NCBI GenBank assembly: GCA_944387635.1
Contig: CALXFT010000013.1
Span: 1 to 44,374, forward strand
DNA from: an uncultured Oscillospiraceae bacterium
GTDB taxonomy: Bacteria > Bacillota > Clostridia > Oscillospirales > Oscillospiraceae
Direction of reading: 5' to 3'
Length of the DNA: 44,374 bases
The translations under genes were made by a program, and so were the position numbers. Positions within the stretch are counted from its first letter, which is position 1. Each line of letters opens with the position of its first letter. Under the pieces are notes generated by a model, which made no database searches, was not told the origin of the DNA, and saw only the letters and a program-made list of their open reading frames with translations. Of this stretch, positions 15,456 to 23,714 are shown piece after piece.

Positions 15456-16304
15456 ATGAAGCGTAAAAGAATTTTTTCCCGTGTTGCCGTCAATGTTCTG
15501 CTGCTGGTCCTGGCAGTTGTGTGGCTGATCCCCATCGTTTGGATGGTGCTCAACTCTTTCTCCACCTCCACAGCCATGAACACCAACCACTTCTTCCCCG
15601 ACGGCTATACCATCCGCAACTACATCGAACTGCTGTTCAACCCCGGCGGCACCGCCCGGTTCCCCACCTGGTTCAAGAACACCTTCGTCATTGCCTGCTT
15701 CTCCTGCGTCATTTCCACCCTGTTTGTGCTGATGACTGCCTATGCCTTCAGCTGCTGCAACTTCCGCGGACGCAAGAGCATTATGAACTTCGCTGTGGTA
15801 CTGAACATGTTCCCCGGCGTGCTGACCATGGTGGCCATGTACTTCATTCTCCAGGCCATCGGCCTGACGGACAGCCACGTAGGTCTGGTCCTGGTCTATT
15901 CCGCCGGCGCGGGCCTGGGTTACCTGATCTGTAAGGGCTTCTTCGACACCGTCCCCGCCTCCCTCCGGGAAGCGGCCAAGATCGACGGCGCCTCGGAGCT
16001 GCGGGTCTTTATCCAGATCGTCATCCCCATGTCCCGGCCCATCATCGTCTACACCATCATCAACTCCTTCATGGCTCCCTGGATGGATTTCGTCATGGCC
16101 CGTCTGATGATGACCAGCAAGAACTCCGATCTGTACACCGTGTCCATCGGTCTTTTCGACATGCTGGACAAGTCCCGGATCAACGAGTACTTCGCCCAGT
16201 TCTGCGCCGGCGCGGCTCTGGTGTCCATCCCCATCGGCATTCTGTTTGTCATCATGCAGAAGTTCTATGTGGAAGGCATTACCGGCGGCGCGGTAAAGGG
16301 ATAA
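15456..16304 (+). CDS. ganQ: ABC sugar transporter permease, MalG/GanQ type
   Basis: A 282-aa permease with six membrane helices and the EAA motif EAAKIDGASELRVFIQIVIP. It forms the heterodimeric channel with GanP and ends in the usual GAVKG. The start codon lies 6 bp after the ganP stop with only a weak Shine-Dalgarno (GGTGA), which suggests translational coupling to ganP. The hairpin at 16321-16350 follows. Confidence 0.93.
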   Translation: MKRKRIFSRVAVNVLLLVLAVVWLIPIVWMVLNSFSTSTAMNTNHFFPDGYTIRNYIELLFNPGGTARFPTWFKNTFVIACFSCVISTLFVLMTAYAFSCCNFRGRKSIMNFAVVLNMFPGVLTMVAMYFILQAIGLTDSHVGLVLVYSAGAGLGYLICKGFFDTVPASLREAAKIDGASELRVFIQIVIPMSRPIIVYTIINSFMAPWMDFVMARLMMTSKNSDLYTVSIGLFDMLDKSRINEYFAQFCAGAALVSIPIGILFVIMQKFYVEGITGGAVKG

Positions 16305-16320
16305 CATTTTCAAAACCTGT

Positions 16321-16350
16321 TTTCTCCCGCGACTGGTTTCGCGGGAGAAA
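16321..16350 (+). terminator. Intercistronic hairpin after ganQ
   Basis: A perfect 12-bp stem, TTTCTCCCGCGA (16321-16332) with TCGCGGGAGAAA (16339-16350), and a 6-nt loop. No T-run follows, so it probably causes partial termination or stabilises mRNA rather than ending the operon. Confidence 0.55.
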
Positions 16351-16404
16351 CAATGTCTCCCGATCCTCAAATCCCAAATTTGTTTCCTTGAAAGGAACCC
16401 AAAC

Positions 16405-18273
16405 ATGGAAGAATTTATCTTAAACATTATCCACCGGCCGGAAATGGTGCCGGAGTACGCCGAGAAGGTCACCGGCCACGGCCAGGCCGAGGACCTGGGC
16501 CGGAAGGCCCTGCTGACCGAGAGCCTGGACATCTTTAAGATCCAGCAGGACGCCGCCCACCGCAACGGCCTGAAGACCACCATCCAGATGACCTACGCCA
16601 GCCTCTTCAACGACGAGGCCGTGGCCCTGGCCAAGGCGGACCACCAGCGCTACGGCGACGAAATCGGTCTGACCCTGCTGGGCCTGCCCTGCAAGGAGTT
16701 CCGGGAAAAATACAAAACCAAGGACTTCTGCATCTGGATGTTCGACATGGACATGAAAAAGAGCGTAGTAGACGACGTCTTCGGCAAATTCTACGAGCGT
16801 TTCGGCTTCTATCCCGAGTCCACAGGCAGCTACTACATGGACGCCGCCCTGATCAACTACATCAAGGAAACGTACCCCATGGTCAAGTGCGCCGTGGCCA
16901 CCTGCTGGGAGGAGGGTCCAAAGGCCTACCACACCTGCAACAACTCCTGGTACACCTTCATGGACGGCGGCCCCTGGGCTCCCTGGATTCCCTCCAAGGT
17001 CAACACCCACGCCCCCGCCGCCAATGAATCCGAGGACAGCGGCATTGTGGCCATTCCCCACCTGAGCCGGGACCTGATGGCCTGCTACGACGGCAACGGC
17101 TCCAACTTCGGCACCCATCCCCAGAACGTGCTTCGGGGCATGCTCTACACCCCCGGCCGGTTTGACGAGGAGGGCCGCTACTCCGGTCAAACCTATCCGT
17201 ACCTGTACAACCTCATCGATCAGTACCGCTATCAGGCCAAGTTCAACAACGGCTATGCCTACAACATGCAGTTTGTCGGTCCCGGCTGGATGAACAAGAT
17301 GGGCCGCTGGGAGGCTCCCTATGAGCTGCTGAAGGCCAGCTACGACGACGGCTGCGCCTACTACGGCCGGCTGAAGAAGGAAGGCAAGCTCATTGACATG
17401 ACCATGAGCGAGTTTGCCGACTACTACCGCGGCAAGAAGCGCTACACCGAGCCTGAATGCGCCCTGTGGCGGGACCTGATCTACGGCTCCGACAAGCAGC
17501 TGTTCTGGTACTGCGACCCCTATATGCGGGCCTGTGTGAACATGGACCAGGGCGGCGCCATTGTGGACCTGCGGCCCTACGCCGCCAAGCTGGAATGGGA
17601 GATCGGCATCGGCACTCCCCACGTCCAGGAATGCGCCTACCCCTTCCTGATCCAGGAAAAGTACCGGGCCGGTTACTTCACCCACTACGCGGGCGAGGGT
17701 ACCGTCCGCAGCGCCAAGATCTGCCACAAGGGTGAGGAAGTGGATCTGTGCCTGTGCCGGACCAAGGCCCACTTCTCCGAGCCCACACCCGGCTGCCGGA
17801 AGCTGACCCTGGATCCTGTGGACATCGTCTTCCAGGACCTGACTGTGAAGCTGCAGACCGTGATTACCTTCCAAGAGGGCAGCAGCGACATCCAGATCGA
17901 GCGCCATGTTCTGGAAATGAGCGATCCCGATGCGGAGGTGACCATCAACGAATACATGGTGGCCTGCTACGGCGTCACCGAGTATCCCGAGGACATGACC
18001 TGCATCACCCTCAGCGCCAAAAAGGGCGGCGAGGAGAACACCCTGGCCTACGCCTACAAGTGCCGGGACTACTCTCTGGCCCAGGCCGACGAGGTAGCCG
18101 CCGTAATCCCTCCCATCAAAACCCGCGTGTCCCTGGAGGCCGAAGGCCGGGATAAGGAAGGCTACTACAAGGAAGGCTACGCCTTCAGTCCCATGTTCAC
18201 TCTGGGATATAACGGTACTCTGAAGGAAAAGGAGGTGTTCCGCACATGGCTCAAGCTGGCAAGGGCAGACTGA
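16405..18273 (+). CDS. Unrecognised 622-aa protein, probable carbohydrate-active enzyme
   Basis: I do not firmly recognise this family. It has no signal peptide or membrane segment, so it is cytoplasmic. Residues 1 to about 400 look like an alpha/beta barrel: HRNGLKTTIQMTYASLF, GDEIGLTLLGL, then FGFYPESTGSYYMDAALINY and the aromatic stretch MDGGPWAPWIPSKVN. The string GDEIGLTLLG recalls the HEIGxH strand of polysaccharide deacetylases and GH57/38-like folds, but the histidines are missing. Residues 400-620 are beta-rich, like an accessory domain of glycosidases. From memory it resembles DUF3863/DUF3864 proteins; this is a weak suggestion. Its place between the galactan transporter and GH53 suggests a role in handling imported oligosaccharides. 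GAAAGGAA precedes ATG 16405. Confidence 0.75.
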   Translation: MEEFILNIIHRPEMVPEYAEKVTGHGQAEDLGRKALLTESLDIFKIQQDAAHRNGLKTTIQMTYASLFNDEAVALAKADHQRYGDEIGLTLLGLPCKEFREKYKTKDFCIWMFDMDMKKSVVDDVFGKFYERFGFYPESTGSYYMDAALINYIKETYPMVKCAVATCWEEGPKAYHTCNNSWYTFMDGGPWAPWIPSKVNTHAPAANESEDSGIVAIPHLSRDLMACYDGNGSNFGTHPQNVLRGMLYTPGRFDEEGRYSGQTYPYLYNLIDQYRYQAKFNNGYAYNMQFVGPGWMNKMGRWEAPYELLKASYDDGCAYYGRLKKEGKLIDMTMSEFADYYRGKKRYTEPECALWRDLIYGSDKQLFWYCDPYMRACVNMDQGGAIVDLRPYAAKLEWEIGIGTPHVQECAYPFLIQEKYRAGYFTHYAGEGTVRSAKICHKGEEVDLCLCRTKAHFSEPTPGCRKLTLDPVDIVFQDLTVKLQTVITFQEGSSDIQIERHVLEMSDPDAEVTINEYMVACYGVTEYPEDMTCITLSAKKGGEENTLAYAYKCRDYSLAQADEVAAVIPPIKTRVSLEAEGRDKEGYYKEGYAFSPMFTLGYNGTLKEKEVFRTWLKLARAD

Positions 18274-18473
18274 ATTACCGTTGCCCCTCCTGCTTCATGC
18301 GGGACCTGGACATCGACATGTTTTACGACGCCGCCAAGGGCGAATACTACTGCATCCGCTGCCAATACACCGGCACGGAGGAGGATGTGCTGGAAAAGAA
18401 TCAGATGGCCCGGTTCCGTTACCGGTTCCTGACCAGGCGTTTTACCATGGATGAGTTTGAGAAGTTTGACTGA
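18246..18473 (+). CDS. Small zinc-ribbon protein
   Basis: A 75-aa protein with two CxxC knuckles (CPSC at residues 13-16 and CIRC at 36-39) spaced as in a zinc ribbon, followed by a charged helix. It overlaps the end of the upstream 622-aa gene by 28 bp in another frame. A strong AAAAGGAGGTG (18227-18237) located inside that gene precedes ATG 18246, so it is a real, probably coupled, gene. No function is known to me. Zinc ribbons of this size often bind nucleic acid or protein partners. It may be a regulator or chaperone of its operon partners, which is speculation. Confidence 0.8.
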   Translation: MAQAGKGRLNYRCPSCFMRDLDIDMFYDAAKGEYYCIRCQYTGTEEDVLEKNQMARFRYRFLTRRFTMDEFEKFD

Positions 18474-18540
18474 TCCCCTACCCGCGCCGCCGGCCAAGCT
18501 GGCGGCGCGGAACCACATCCCCCAACAGAAAGGATATCCC

Positions 18541-19644
18541 ATGGAATTTATCAAAGGCTTTGACCTGTCCACCCTGCTGGAGGTGGAGCGCTGCGGCGGA
18601 AAGTTTTACGACGGAGGCCCGGCGGAGGACGCCATGACGATCCTGCGCCGCTACGGCGCCAACTACGTCCGTCTGCGGCTTTGGAACGATCCCTACAACG
18701 CCGGCGGCCGGGACTACGGCGCAGGCGTATGCGACCTGCCCACGGTGCTGATCCTGGCCCGGCGCGCCAGGCAGAACGGAATGAAGTGGCTGCTGGACCT
18801 GCACTACTCCGACTTCTGGGCAGACCCGGGCAAGCAGACCGTCCCCAAAGCCTGGCAGGGCCTGGACGAGGACGGACTGGCACAGGCTGTCTACCGCTAC
18901 ACCCTGGACGTTCTGGCCGCCTGCCGGGCGGCAGGGGTCTGTCCGGATATGGTTCAGGTGGGCAACGAGCTGAGCAAAGGACTGCTGTGGCCCACGGGCA
19001 AGGTGAACAACTGGCAGACCATCTGCCGCTACGTCAGCGCAGGCGTCCGGGCCGTGCGGGAAACGCAGCCGGATACCCCCGTCATGGTTCATCTGGACAA
19101 CGGCGGCAGCAACACGCTCTACCGGACCTGGTTTGACAACTACTTCGCCAACGGCGGCGACTGCGATATCATCGGCCTGAGCTACTACCCCTTCTGGCAC
19201 GGCAGTCTGGAGGATCTGGCAGCCAATATGGCGGACATCGGCCCCCGGTACGGCAAGGACCTGGTCATTGCCGAGACCAGCATGGGCTTCACCCTGGACA
19301 GCTACGCCCGGTGGGAGGGTCTGGACGAGGAAAACCGCAAGGGCGGCGCGGCCAAGCCCGCTCTGGCAGAAAAAGTTCCCTTCCCCATGACCGTCCAGGG
19401 TCAGGCGGACTTCACCCAGGCTCTGCTCCAACGCATCCGCCAGGTCCCGGAGGGCAGAGGCGCGGGGCTGTTCTGGTGGGAGGCGGCCTGGATTCCGGTA
19501 CCCGGTTCCGGCTGGTCCACACAGGGCGGCTGGGAGTATGTCCACGAGAAGGGTCCCGGGGGCAACGAGTGGGCCAACCAGGCGCTGTTTGACTTCAACG
19601 GAAACGCCCTGCCCGCTCTTGCCGTGATCCGGGACTTCGTATGA
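18541..19644 (+). CDS. ganB: GH53 arabinogalactan endo-beta-1,4-galactanase (GanB type)
   Basis: A 367-aa family 53 hydrolase that cleaves beta-1,4-galactan chains. The barrel begins IKGFDLSTLLEVE; NYVRLRLWNDP, LLDLHYSDFWADPGKQ and the acid/base Glu143 in VQVGNE follow. The nucleophile is Glu245 in VIAETS. The frame is open to 18451, but the GH53 fold begins at ATG 18541 after AGAAAGGA. Unlike Bacillus GanB it has no signal peptide, so it appears to act in the cytoplasm on imported oligosaccharides. The gene lies 67 bp after the zinc-ribbon gene and its stop overlaps the ribosome binding site region of the TraX-like gene. Confidence 0.93.
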   Translation: MEFIKGFDLSTLLEVERCGGKFYDGGPAEDAMTILRRYGANYVRLRLWNDPYNAGGRDYGAGVCDLPTVLILARRARQNGMKWLLDLHYSDFWADPGKQTVPKAWQGLDEDGLAQAVYRYTLDVLAACRAAGVCPDMVQVGNELSKGLLWPTGKVNNWQTICRYVSAGVRAVRETQPDTPVMVHLDNGGSNTLYRTWFDNYFANGGDCDIIGLSYYPFWHGSLEDLAANMADIGPRYGKDLVIAETSMGFTLDSYARWEGLDEENRKGGAAKPALAEKVPFPMTVQGQADFTQALLQRIRQVPEGRGAGLFWWEAAWIPVPGSGWSTQGGWEYVHEKGPGGNEWANQALFDFNGNALPALAVIRDFV

Positions 19645-19658
19645 GAAGGAGGCGTCCC

Positions 19659-20414
19659 ATGAAAAGAAAAGACGCTGCCCAGAGGCAGTTCCGCTTATCC
19701 GGCGCGGCTCTGAAATGGATGGGGTTCGTCCTGCTGTGCTTCGGCTCCGTCAGCATTGCCGTGATTCAGCGGGGAATTCTGGACCTGACCAATCAGACCG
19801 CCCAGAGTCTCAACGACGCCATGGGCTCGGACCGGAGTGTACTGGGCTGGGTCATTGCCGCCTTCTCTCTGTCGCTCATGTCTGCCATCGCCCTGCCCTT
19901 CTATCCCCGGCTCCTGTGCCAGGGCTGGCAACGCAGCGCCAACCGTACCAGATACTGCCTGCGGATCGCCCTGTGCGCCCTGGTTTCGGAGATCCCCTAC
20001 GACCTGTGCTTCAGCGGGACCTGGCTGAACCTGTCCCAACAGAACCCGGTATGGGCTCTGGCCGTCAGCGCCATTCTGCTGGCCGTCCTGGACTATGTCC
20101 GGGGCCGCCCTATGGCTGTTCTTCTGCAGATCGCCGCCGTCCTCTCCGCCTGTATCTGGGCCTTGCTGCTGCGGAGCAATCTGGGAATGCTGACGGTGCT
20201 GCTCACCGCCTGCTTCCGGTTCCTGCGTGACTATCCTCAGACCCGGCTCTGGATCGGCTTCGGCATCTGCCTGGCCCACTTCCCCTCCCCCGTAGGTATG
20301 GTTTTGGTCCACTTCTACGACGAAGAGAAGGGCGCCGACCCGGGGAAACGGTTCTACTTCCTCTACCCTGCCCAGCTCCTGGCCGCCTGGTGCGCCGGTC
20401 TTCTCCTGGCCTGA
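19659..20414 (+). CDS. TraX-family membrane protein
   Basis: A 251-aa protein with seven or so hydrophobic segments and the TraX-family strings GAALKWMGFVLLCFGSV, LPFYPRLLCQGW and LVSEIPYDLCF. F-plasmid TraX acetylates pilin; chromosomal homologues in Firmicutes have unknown roles and may be membrane acyltransferases. An ATG at 19641 overlaps the ganB stop, but AGAAGGAGG (19644-19652) fits ATG 19659. It is the last gene of the operon and has no obvious link to galactan use. A bidirectional terminator follows. Confidence 0.8.
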   Translation: MKRKDAAQRQFRLSGAALKWMGFVLLCFGSVSIAVIQRGILDLTNQTAQSLNDAMGSDRSVLGWVIAAFSLSLMSAIALPFYPRLLCQGWQRSANRTRYCLRIALCALVSEIPYDLCFSGTWLNLSQQNPVWALAVSAILLAVLDYVRGRPMAVLLQIAAVLSACIWALLLRSNLGMLTVLLTACFRFLRDYPQTRLWIGFGICLAHFPSPVGMVLVHFYDEEKGADPGKRFYFLYPAQLLAAWCAGLLLA

Positions 20415-20420
20415 ATGTGA

Positions 20421-20461
20421 AAATCCCCTTGGTCCCGGCGTCATCGGAACCAAGGGGATTT
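20421..20461. terminator. Bidirectional terminator between traX-like gene and galT
   Basis: A perfect 13-bp stem, AAATCCCCTTGGT (20421-20433) with ACCAAGGGGATTT (20449-20461), with a 15-nt loop. T-rich tails lie on both sides, serving the convergent transcripts. Confidence 0.8.
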
Positions 20462-20473
20462 GTTATGCCGCGC

Positions 20474-21967
20474 TCAGGCGTTCACGGCTGCCACGAAATC
20501 CAGGAAGGCCGCCTGGCCCTGGGCGTCGTTCTTGTACACCCCCGCGTCCTCCAGGACCCCGGAGAAGACCTTGCCAGTCTCCCGCATAAGGATCTCCAGG
20601 GCATTGTCCCGGGTAAAGGTGTACGTCTCTTTCAGTTCCTCCACCCAGGCGGCATGCTTGGACAGGACCTCGTCGGCAGCGATGTCCTTCCCCTCCACAA
20701 TGGCCCCGGCCAAGTCGTTGAGTTCCCCCTTCAGCCGGCTGGGCAGCACCGCCAGGCCCATAACCTCAATGAGGCCGATGTTCTCCTTCTTGATGTGGTG
20801 CTTGTCCGCATGGGGATGGAATACGCCCAGAGGATGCTCGGCGGTGGTGATGTTGCACCGCAGAACCAGGTCCAGCTCATAGTCGTCCCCTCTGCGCCGG
20901 GCAATGGGGGTGATGGTGTTGTGCGGCTCCCCGTCGGAGAAGGCCGCCACGCCTACCCGCTCGTCGGAATAGCCCCGCCAGGCGTTCAGGATCTTCTCCG
21001 CCAGCTCCGCCAGACGCCCGCGGTCCATGCCCCGCAGACGCAGGACGCTCATGGGCCAGTTGACGATGCCTGCCTGAACGTCCTCATAGCCCCGGAAGGT
21101 CACTTCCTGCCGGACCTGGGCCCGTTCCATGGCGAAGGTGTAACGTCCGCCCTGAAAGTGCTCATGGCTCAGGATGGAGCCGCCTACAATGGGCAGGTCC
21201 GCGTTGGAGCCCACAAAGTAGTGGGGGAAGACGGTAACGAAGTCCAGCAGCTTGTCAAATGCCGCCCGGTCGATCTTCATGGGCACATGGCGGCTGTTGA
21301 AGACGATGCAGTGCTCGTTGTAATAGACGTAGGGAGAGTACTGGACAAACCAGTCCTCGCCGCGGATGGAGATGGGAATGATCCGGTGATTGGCCCGGGC
21401 AGGATGGTTCATCCGGCCGGCGTAGCCCTCATTTTCCCGGCACAGCTGGCACTTGGGATAGCCGGACTGGGGGGCGTTCTTGGCTGCGGCAATGGCCTTG
21501 GGGTCCTTCTCGGGCTTACTTAAGTTGATGGTGATGTCCAGCTCGCCGTAGGGACTGGAGTATTTCCAGCGCATGTCCTTGGCGATGCGGTAACGGCGGA
21601 TGTAGTCGGTGTCGCAGCTGAAGGCATAGTACCAGTCCGTAGCGGCCTCGGGGCTCTGGGCGTACTTCTCCCGGAAGGCGGCGATCACCTCTCTGGGCAT
21701 GGGCGTCAGAGCGCCCATGATCCGGGTGTCAAAGATGTCCCGGGCGGTGATGTTGTCCTCGCACAGCCCCTTTTCCACGGCGTATTCCAGGATCCCGGCG
21801 AGAATTTCCTCCAGGTCCTCGGTCTGAAGCTCTTCAGAGGGCTCGTAGTCGTCCTTGCGCAGCAGATCCAGCAGCCGGTTCAGCAGAACCTGGTGGTCCT
21901 CCGGCTGGGCCAGCCCCCGGTTCATGGCATAGGATACCAGGGAATCCAGATACGTTTCGATTTTCAT
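20474..21967 (-). CDS. galT: Galactose-1-phosphate uridylyltransferase, Firmicutes type
   Basis: A 497-aa enzyme of the Leloir pathway that exchanges galactose-1-phosphate with UDP-glucose. It belongs to the long type 2 GalT family of Firmicutes. Recognisable strings are CQLCRENEGYAGRMNHPAR, VGGSILSHEHFQGG (catalytic His region) and GVFHPHADKHHIKKENIGL. A GTG at 21976 is possible, but the GAGG ribosome binding site, which overlaps the galK stop region, is better spaced to ATG 21967. It lies 12 bp after galK on the same strand. No galE was found in the window. Confidence 0.95.
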   Translation of the reverse strand: MKIETYLDSLVSYAMNRGLAQPEDHQVLLNRLLDLLRKDDYEPSEELQTEDLEEILAGILEYAVEKGLCEDNITARDIFDTRIMGALTPMPREVIAAFREKYAQSPEAATDWYYAFSCDTDYIRRYRIAKDMRWKYSSPYGELDITINLSKPEKDPKAIAAAKNAPQSGYPKCQLCRENEGYAGRMNHPARANHRIIPISIRGEDWFVQYSPYVYYNEHCIVFNSRHVPMKIDRAAFDKLLDFVTVFPHYFVGSNADLPIVGGSILSHEHFQGGRYTFAMERAQVRQEVTFRGYEDVQAGIVNWPMSVLRLRGMDRGRLAELAEKILNAWRGYSDERVGVAAFSDGEPHNTITPIARRRGDDYELDLVLRCNITTAEHPLGVFHPHADKHHIKKENIGLIEVMGLAVLPSRLKGELNDLAGAIVEGKDIAADEVLSKHAAWVEELKETYTFTRDNALEILMRETGKVFSGVLEDAGVYKNDAQGQAAFLDFVAAVNA

Positions 21968-21979
21968 ACGCTTCACACC

Positions 21980-23185
21980 TCACACCTTCATTTCCACACC
22001 GCCCTGGGGACGGATGGACAGCACATGGCAGGCGCCCTGGCCCAGAACCGCGTCGATGCCTGTCCGGAATTCCTCCAGCATATGGAAGGGAACAAAGGCC
22101 TGGACCGTACCGGCGAAGCCGCCGCCGTGGACCCGGAAGGCGCCCTTGCCCTGCAGGTAGTGCTCGCACAGAGCCAGGGCGACCGCCACATCCTGGTGCT
22201 CTTTGCAGCCCGCGGGGATGACATTCTGCAGATACATGTAAGAGGAGCAGCCGCTCTGCTTGACCAGGGCCAGGAAAGCGTCAAAGTCTCCGGCCTTCAG
22301 GGCCGCCACCTGCTGAGGCACCCGGGCGTTCTCCTGATAGAAGTGGATGGCCCGCAGGACCGCCCGGTCTCCGCATTTCCGGCGCAGATAAGGAAGACGG
22401 CCGTAGAAGTCCGCCTCGTCGATCTGCGTCAGGACCTCCTTGCCGAAGCAGGCGCAGACGGCCTTCAGCTCTCCGGGAATGGCGGCGTACTCGTCGGTCA
22501 GATCCGCGTGGCTGGCCTGACTGTCGATGATGCACAGGGCATGGCCGCAGGCGGAGAAGTCAAAGTCCACCGGCTCAATAACAGGATGGTCCTTGTCAAG
22601 GAAGTCGATGGTCACCAGATTGCCCACGGCGGAGGCCGTCTGGTCCATGAGGCCGCAGGGCTTGCCGAAGAAGACATTCTCCGCGTACTGGCCGATCATG
22701 GCAATCTCCGGCTGGGAGATCTTGCCGCCGAAGAACAGATGATTCACAATGGTGCCGATAAGGACCTCATAGGCCGCGGAGGAGCTGAGGCCGGAACCGG
22801 GGAGCACAGAGGACTGGCAATAGGCGTCGAAGCCCTCAACCCGGCAGCCCAGCTCCACGAACCGGGCGGCAATGCCCCGGATCAGAGCGGGGGTGGTGTT
22901 GATCTCCGCCTCCACAGGCGTCAGCTCCTTCAGGTTCACCTGGCACAGCGGGTAGCCCTCGGAGAGGATGCGGATGGTGTCGGTCCCATTGCGGCGGACG
23001 GCGGCCCGGGTATCCAGGTTCACCGCGGCGGCCAGAACCCGGCCCCGCTGATGGTCGGTATGGTTTCCGCCGATCTCGGTACGTCCTGGGGCGGAGAAGT
23101 ACCGTTCGGGAGTGCCGCCGAAGGCCGCGGCAAAACCGGCGTCCAGGCGCTTCTTATCTTCCGGGGAAAGGATCAGTTCAGACAT
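21980..23185 (-). CDS. galK: Galactokinase
   Basis: A 401-aa GHMP-family kinase that phosphorylates galactose at C1. It shows the galactokinase signature GRTEIGGNHTDHQRG near residue 34, the ATP-binding PGSGLSSSAAYEV motif and the C-terminal motif 3, HGGGFAGTVQAFVP. An in-frame ATG at 23197 lies inside the ribosome binding site; GGAGG (23195-23191) with a 5-bp gap supports ATG 23185. It starts the galK-galT operon and supplies the step after galactose is released by GH42 and GH53. Confidence 0.96.
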   Translation of the reverse strand: MSELILSPEDKKRLDAGFAAAFGGTPERYFSAPGRTEIGGNHTDHQRGRVLAAAVNLDTRAAVRRNGTDTIRILSEGYPLCQVNLKELTPVEAEINTTPALIRGIAARFVELGCRVEGFDAYCQSSVLPGSGLSSSAAYEVLIGTIVNHLFFGGKISQPEIAMIGQYAENVFFGKPCGLMDQTASAVGNLVTIDFLDKDHPVIEPVDFDFSACGHALCIIDSQASHADLTDEYAAIPGELKAVCACFGKEVLTQIDEADFYGRLPYLRRKCGDRAVLRAIHFYQENARVPQQVAALKAGDFDAFLALVKQSGCSSYMYLQNVIPAGCKEHQDVAVALALCEHYLQGKGAFRVHGGGFAGTVQAFVPFHMLEEFRTGIDAVLGQGACHVLSIRPQGGVEMKV

Positions 23186-23245
23186 AAAAACCTCCATAAT
23201 TCAGCCTGCTGGAGCAGACGGATAGTGTGATGCGGGTATGCCTTT

Positions 23246-23251
23246 ATTATA
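23246..23251 (-). promoter_or_regulatory. Promoter of galK-galT
   Basis: A perfect TATAAT (-10) on the minus strand. The best -35 is the weak CTTCCA 17 bp upstream, which suggests dependence on an activator or moderate strength. Transcription would start near 23239. Confidence 0.55.
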
Positions 23252-23320
23252 CAGGATTCTGAAAAAAATGGAAGGTCCAGTTAACAGAAAACGATCCTTT
23301 TCTTTCCGAAGAATTTACTC

Positions 23321-23330
23321 AAACCGGTTT
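23321..23330. promoter_or_regulatory. AAACCGGTTT palindrome upstream of galK
   Basis: A perfect 10-bp palindrome with a central CpG, as in LacI/GalR-family operators, about 80 bp upstream of the galK transcription start. It differs from the TTGCGCAA core found at ganS, so a different regulator is implied. Confidence 0.4.
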
Positions 23331-23425
23331 CGGAATCCCAGCGCTCCCTCCCCCGGCAGAGCGTCTTCTCCGGACCTCAAAAGCATTTCGTAAAACCGGC
23401 CGGAAAAGGGTATCACAAGTCCGGC

Positions 23426-23608
23426 TTGCAGAAAGCGATCGAAACCATCAACAGCTGGCTGGAACGGTTAAAGCGGTATAATCTGGATATCCTCATCTGC
23501 GGTAATCGGAACAGCTACAGCAAAACAGCCCCCGACGCAACCTTTATGCGCATGAAGGAGGACCACATGAAGAACGTGCAGTTAAAGGGGCTGTCTCACA
23601 ATACGTAA
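23426..23608 (+). pseudogene. IS1182-type transposase fragment
   Basis: The translated frame contains NRNSYSKTAPDATFMRMKED followed by HMKN-QLK, a central string of IS1182-family DDE transposases (usually continuing into PxYNVQ). The conserved remainder is missing: the QLK codons run straight into AAGGGGCTGTCTCA (23585-23598), an insertion-sequence end. This is therefore an internally deleted remnant, not a working gene. The frame also stays open upstream to about 23350 without clear homology. The rest of the gap 23252-23714 holds the palindrome at 23321 and the terminator at 23623. Confidence 0.8.
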
Positions 23609-23622
23609 AGTCCCGCCGAAAA

Positions 23623-23662
23623 AAAGCGTATGGAGGCCAGCCAAAGCCGGTCCATACGCTTT
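23623..23662 (-). terminator. Terminator of the AraC-DUF624 transcript
   Basis: AAAAGCGTATGGA pairs with TCCATACGCTTTT. On the minus strand the stem is followed by a run of seven T and lies about 50 bp after the DUF624 stop codon. Confidence 0.8.
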
Positions 23663-23714
23663 TGTTACCTTATGCGCGTTGTATAACAGTCGGCGGGAAC
23701 CGCTGCTGAAACAA

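Noticed and set aside
13965..16583. Minus-strand frame of 872 codons across ganP and ganQ
   Set aside because: Shadow frame produced by high GC3 in the permease genes; repetitive HGDD/VDHVE content and no motif.
18451..18540. Longer N terminus of GH53 from ATG 18451
   Set aside because: It overlaps the zinc-ribbon gene in another frame, is proline/alanine-rich without signal-peptide features, and a ribosome binding site supports ATG 18541.
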